Shown: piece by piece, positions 7,082 through 9,054 of the stretch
Layout: each line of letters starts with the position of its first letter
How positions within the stretch are numbered: position 1 is the first letter of the stretch
DNA from: Carnobacterium sp. UBA5792
Lineage (GTDB): Bacteria > Bacillota > Bacilli > Lactobacillales > Carnobacteriaceae
NCBI GenBank assembly: GCA_002418295.1
Contig: DIDU01000140.1
Coordinates: 17,323-26,376, forward strand
Reading direction: 5' to 3'
Length of the DNA: 9,054 nucleotides
Notes under the pieces: model-generated
The model's input: the letters and a program-made list of their open reading frames with translations, nothing else
Database searches by the model: none
What the model was told of the DNA's origin: nothing
Translations under genes and position numbers: made by a program

Positions 7082-7544
7082 ATTTTTCACCTTTTCATAT
7101 ATATAAATTTGCGAATAACTTATGTAGACAGACAATAGAATGAATGCAAAAACGTCTGTTAAATTCGCCTTATTTATAGTAGCACAAAATGAACAAAAAA
7201 TAATAGAAATAAAAAATAAACTATGAAAAAAATGAAAACAGTTAAAAAGAACTTTAAGTTCAGCGTGACAGAAAACTTATCTTTCTAGCAAATAGCTATT
7301 TTACACGAATAAAAAGAAAAAATTATGTATACTAAAATTAGGTTTAAAGTCTAGGAAAGCATAGGTAAGAAAGCTATGAAGGCATTCATTTTAAAAGAAA
7401 AAATTTTAACGGATTGAATGTTCAAAGAAGACAGCTGTCTGGAATGGAAATCAGAAAAAAAGTTTCATTGATGCTGTTTGTAATTTGTGGCATCAAGCAG
7501 CTGTTGAAAAAAATAAGTGAAATAAAATAGAAAGCGAGAGATTA
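7082..7544. other. AT-rich intergenic region between permease and acetyltransferase genes
   Basis: The two flanking genes diverge, so both promoters should lie here. On the minus strand TATAAA (7173-7178) could be a -10 for the permease, with no good -35. On the plus strand TATACT (7328-7333) could be a -10 for the acetyltransferase, again without a clear -35. Two perfect palindromes lie between them: GAACTT-T-AAGTTC (7249-7261, central base unpaired) and AAATAGCTATTT (7290-7301). They are possible operators. The part at 7376-7530 holds three tiny linked ORFs, described separately. Confidence 0.5.
7376..7530 (+). other. Chain of three mini-ORFs upstream of the acetyltransferase gene
   Basis: ORF a (7376-7417) encodes MKAFILKEKILTD. 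ORF b (7418-7471) encodes MFKEDSCLEWKSEKKFH and starts directly after the stop of ORF a. ORF c (7471-7530) encodes MLFVICGIKQLLKKISEIK, and its ATG overlaps the stop of ORF b as TGATG. The acetyltransferase ATG follows 14 bases later. A weak AGGTAAG precedes ORF a; b and c would need translational coupling. A hairpin TTGATGC/GCATCAA (7468-7474, 7490-7496) covers the start of ORF c. This may be a coupled leader, a decayed gene, or chance in AT-rich DNA; I cannot decide. Confidence 0.25.
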
Positions 7545-8021
7545 ATGCAGATGAAACAAAAAATAACTTTAAAAAATCTAGCTATTAATGACCGAAAAAC
7601 ATACCTTGAACTTTTCTTGATAGCTGACGAAAGTGAGGCAATGGTCACTCTTTATTTAAATGAAGGGGAAGCAGGCCTTATCCAACTAAAAGGAGAAACT
7701 ATTGGAGTTGTTTTATTTACTTTTCCAGATAGGCATTCAGTAGAAGTGAAAAATATAGCGATTCTGCAGAAGCATCAAAATAATGGATTTGGCAAACAAG
7801 TGCTAGTGATAGCAACGGATAGGTATGCTGCAAAAGGTTTTCGTTTTTTATTTGTCGGCACAGCTAATTCTAGTATCTCTAATATTGCTTTTTATCAAAA
7901 AGCCGGTTTTAGATTAGACTCTATTAAAAAAGGTTTTTTTCTGGACTACCCTGAAGTAATTATAGAAGATGGTATTCAAGCTAAAGATATGCTTGTATTC
8001 AAAAAAGATTTAACTGAATAA
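7545..8021 (+). CDS. GNAT-family N-acetyltransferase
   Basis: A 158-residue cytosolic protein of the Gcn5-related acetyltransferase fold, which transfers acetyl from acetyl-CoA to an amine. Motif A is complete: VEVKNIAILQKHQNNGFGKQVL (66-87), split as strand VEVKNIAI and the acetyl-CoA pyrophosphate loop QNNGFG (78-83, Q-x-x-G-x-G). Motif B follows with GTANSSISNIAFYQKAGFR (105-123), which contains the typical N-x-x-x-x-x-x-x-YQKAGF arrangement. The C-terminal part FFLDYPEVIIEDGIQAKDML (131-150) resembles Bacillus YvbK-like members. Length is normal. GCGAGAG lies 5-6 bases before the ATG at 7545, a mediocre ribosome binding site; the second ATG at 7551 is an alternative start. The natural substrate is unknown. 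The gene is separated from the next one by about 110 bp, which include a new promoter. Confidence 0.88.
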   Translation: MQMKQKITLKNLAINDRKTYLELFLIADESEAMVTLYLNEGEAGLIQLKGETIGVVLFTFPDRHSVEVKNIAILQKHQNNGFGKQVLVIATDRYAAKGFRFLFVGTANSSISNIAFYQKAGFRLDSIKKGFFLDYPEVIIEDGIQAKDMLVFKKDLTE

Positions 8022-8062
8022 ATACGAAAGCGGCAAAGAAACAAGAGGGATGAGTCTTAAAG

Positions 8063-8091
8063 TAGTGTTCTTTTTTAGATTCCCTTATAAT
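8063..8091 (+). promoter_or_regulatory. Promoter of the LURP-one/DUF6440 gene pair
   Basis: A consensus -10 TATAAT lies at 8086-8091, with only weak -35 candidates (TAGTGT or GTGTTC, 8063-8070). The ATG at 8090 overlaps this -10 box, which argues that translation starts later, at 8135. Confidence 0.45.
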
Positions 8092-8134
8092 GAAAACAAA
8101 GAGGCAATTAACTATAAAGAAAGCTGGTGCTGAA

Positions 8135-8617
8135 ATGAAGTTAGTAATCAAAGAAAAGCATTTTTCATTGCGAGATACCTTAACAGTACAAGATGAAAAA
8201 GGAAAGACTGTATATGAAATTAAAAGCAAACTGGTTTCATTAGGAAATAAAGTGTTGATCTATGATAAAGAGCAGCAAGAAGCTGCTTCTATTGAAGAAA
8301 ATAAAATTGGATCTGCTCCTAAATATACGATTTACCAGCAGGGAGAAAAAATAGCAGTTATTAAAAAAGGAAAAAATTTGATTGGATCAGATTATACCAT
8401 TGACAAATTAGATTGGAAAATCACAGGAAATGTTGAAAAAGAAGACTTTCATATAAAAAAAGGATTAAGTACGATTGCTTCATTTAAGAAAAAGTTGATT
8501 TCTATGGGCGATGCGTTTGTATTGGATGTAGACCAGGAAAAAGATGCTTTAACCGCATTAGCGATTGTTACAGCTATTAAAAGCATCGAAGAGAATGCAG
8601 AAGAGAACAAACAATAG
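8135..8617 (+). CDS. YxjI / LURP-one-related family protein
   Basis: A 160-residue cytosolic protein of the LURP-one/YxjI (Tubby-like beta-barrel) family, whose biochemical role in bacteria is unknown. It starts MKLVIKEKHFSLRDTLTV. The family pattern of strand, D-x-x-G turn and SLG turn is clear: VQDEKGKTVYEIKSK (18-32), SLGNKVLIYD (35-44), a second repeat with PKYTIYQQGEKIAVIKK (62-78), and WKITGN (94-99). It ends with a hydrophobic C-terminal helix ALTALAIVTAIKSIEE (138-153), matching the central helix of this fold. I prefer the start at 8135 because the reading frame upstream to 8090 overlaps a consensus -10 box and adds a basic tail foreign to the family. The ribosome binding site GGTG is weak, at 5 bases. 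The DUF6440 gene follows after 38 bases and is probably cotranscribed. Confidence 0.82.
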   Translation: MKLVIKEKHFSLRDTLTVQDEKGKTVYEIKSKLVSLGNKVLIYDKEQQEAASIEENKIGSAPKYTIYQQGEKIAVIKKGKNLIGSDYTIDKLDWKITGNVEKEDFHIKKGLSTIASFKKKLISMGDAFVLDVDQEKDALTALAIVTAIKSIEENAEENKQ

Positions 8618-8655
8618 CTTCTTGTAGGTAAACTAAAACAAAGAGGAGTAATGAG

Positions 8656-8841
8656 ATGAGTAAACAGCAAGAAGAACGCTTTGTATTGACGTACAAAGAA
8701 GGAAAAATGACACAACGTATGGTATTAGTTGATCGTAAAACGGGCGTAAATTATCTTTATGTAGGAAGCGGGTATGGCGGAGGTTTATCTGTACTGCTTG
8801 ACGCAGAAGGAGCACCGATCGTCACGGAAATAGAAGAGTAG
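8656..8841 (+). CDS. Small DUF6440-family protein
   Basis: A 61-residue soluble protein without signal peptide or membrane segment. The recognisable core is VLVDRKTGVNYLYVGSGY (23-40) followed by GGGLSVLLDAEGAPIV (41-56). This is the pattern of the short DUF6440 proteins common in Firmicutes: a D-x-x-T-G-V-N-Y-L turn, then a glycine-rich loop and a D-x-x-G turn. The start is well supported by AGAGGAG (8642-8648) 7 bases before the ATG. No function is known. It is the last gene of a probable two-gene unit with the LURP-one protein and is closed by a terminator beginning 23 bases after the stop codon. Confidence 0.8.
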   Translation: MSKQQEERFVLTYKEGKMTQRMVLVDRKTGVNYLYVGSGYGGGLSVLLDAEGAPIVTEIEE

Positions 8842-8864
8842 TTAAGTAAAGCAGGGGTTAAAAT

Positions 8865-8940
8865 AAAAAGAACAAGTATCTTTAAGAAGGTGTACGGAAA
8901 GTACGAACCGATAAAGGTGCTTGTTCTTTTTTTTCTTTTT
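8865..8940 (+). terminator. Rho-independent terminator after the DUF6440 gene
   Basis: The outer stem pairs 8865-8884 (AAAAAGAACAAGTATCTTTA) with 8912-8931 (TAAAGGTGCTTGTTCTTTTT) with only two G·U pairs. Inside, GGTGTAC and GTACGAACC can form a second stem around GGAAA. Eight Ts (8927-8934), one C and five more Ts follow on the plus strand. The stem is longer than usual, with a sub-stem rather than a simple loop. Confidence 0.9.
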
Positions 8941-9054
8941 AGCAAAGTAAGGTATTATAAGTTTTTTTGCATTCGGTGTCTAGCAGGTCAGTTAAACCAT
9001 AATCGCATTCACTCTCTCGCATACTGCTCAGCTTCTACGCTGCGCTCCGCATAC
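8941..9054. repeat. Non-coding right edge with recurring GCATTC/GCATAC words
   Basis: GCATTC occurs at 8969 and 9005, and GCATAC at 9019 and 9049, all in the same orientation. The part from about 9000 on is visibly richer in G+C than the preceding intergenic DNA. No frame on either strand shows a start with a ribosome binding site. It may be the edge of a dispersed repeat that continues past the window. The evidence is weak because the element is cut. Confidence 0.3.

Noticed and set aside
7082..7135. N-terminal extension of the permease (18 residues)
   Set aside because: A good ribosome binding site precedes the internal ATG at 7081, and the extension is not typical of the family.

Overview
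The window reads as chromosomal DNA of a low-GC Gram-positive bacterium of the order Lactobacillales. A Carnobacterium- or Enterococcus-like host is my best guess. The evidence is AT-rich intergenic DNA, AGGAG-type ribosome binding sites, TATACT/TATAAT-like -10 boxes, rho-independent hairpins, and the gene families present (ammonia-type NadE, YhgE/Pip, YxjI/LURP-one, DUF6440). The species assignment is inference only.

Left part (1-1059): the 5' two-fifths or so of nadE lies on the minus strand and runs off the left edge. It is followed by about 650 bp without a convincing gene. That stretch holds the nadE promoter, a bidirectional terminator-like hairpin, four tandem 50-52 bp units that each form an imperfect hairpin, a further inverted-repeat region, and a very strong terminator at 1004-1050.

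Middle (1060-6187): a GlcD-like FAD-linked oxidase gene on the minus strand is divergent from a two-gene plus-strand unit. That unit encodes an Rrf2-family repressor and a 971-residue YhgE/Pip membrane protein of the phage-receptor family, with long xxxLxxG heptad arrays. Alternating ATGGAC/GTCCAT half-sites just before the repressor gene are a likely autoregulatory operator. A bidirectional terminator at 6141-6186 closes the unit.

Right part (6188-9054): an EamA/DMT-type permease gene lies on the minus strand. A 460 bp AT-rich gap follows, containing short palindromes and a chain of three tiny abutting ORFs. Then come three small plus-strand genes: a GNAT acetyltransferase, a YxjI/LURP-one protein and a DUF6440 protein. 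The last two are probably cotranscribed and end at a strong terminator. The final ~100 bp are non-coding, more GC-rich and contain recurring GCATTC/GCATAC words, perhaps the edge of a dispersed repeat.

Most of the window is ordinary core or accessory-core genome. The best leads are the tandem hairpin array (624-825), the Rrf2 operator with its apparent YhgE target, the internally duplicated YhgE ectodomain, and the mini-ORF leader before the acetyltransferase. I see no convincing evidence of a new defence or mobile system.
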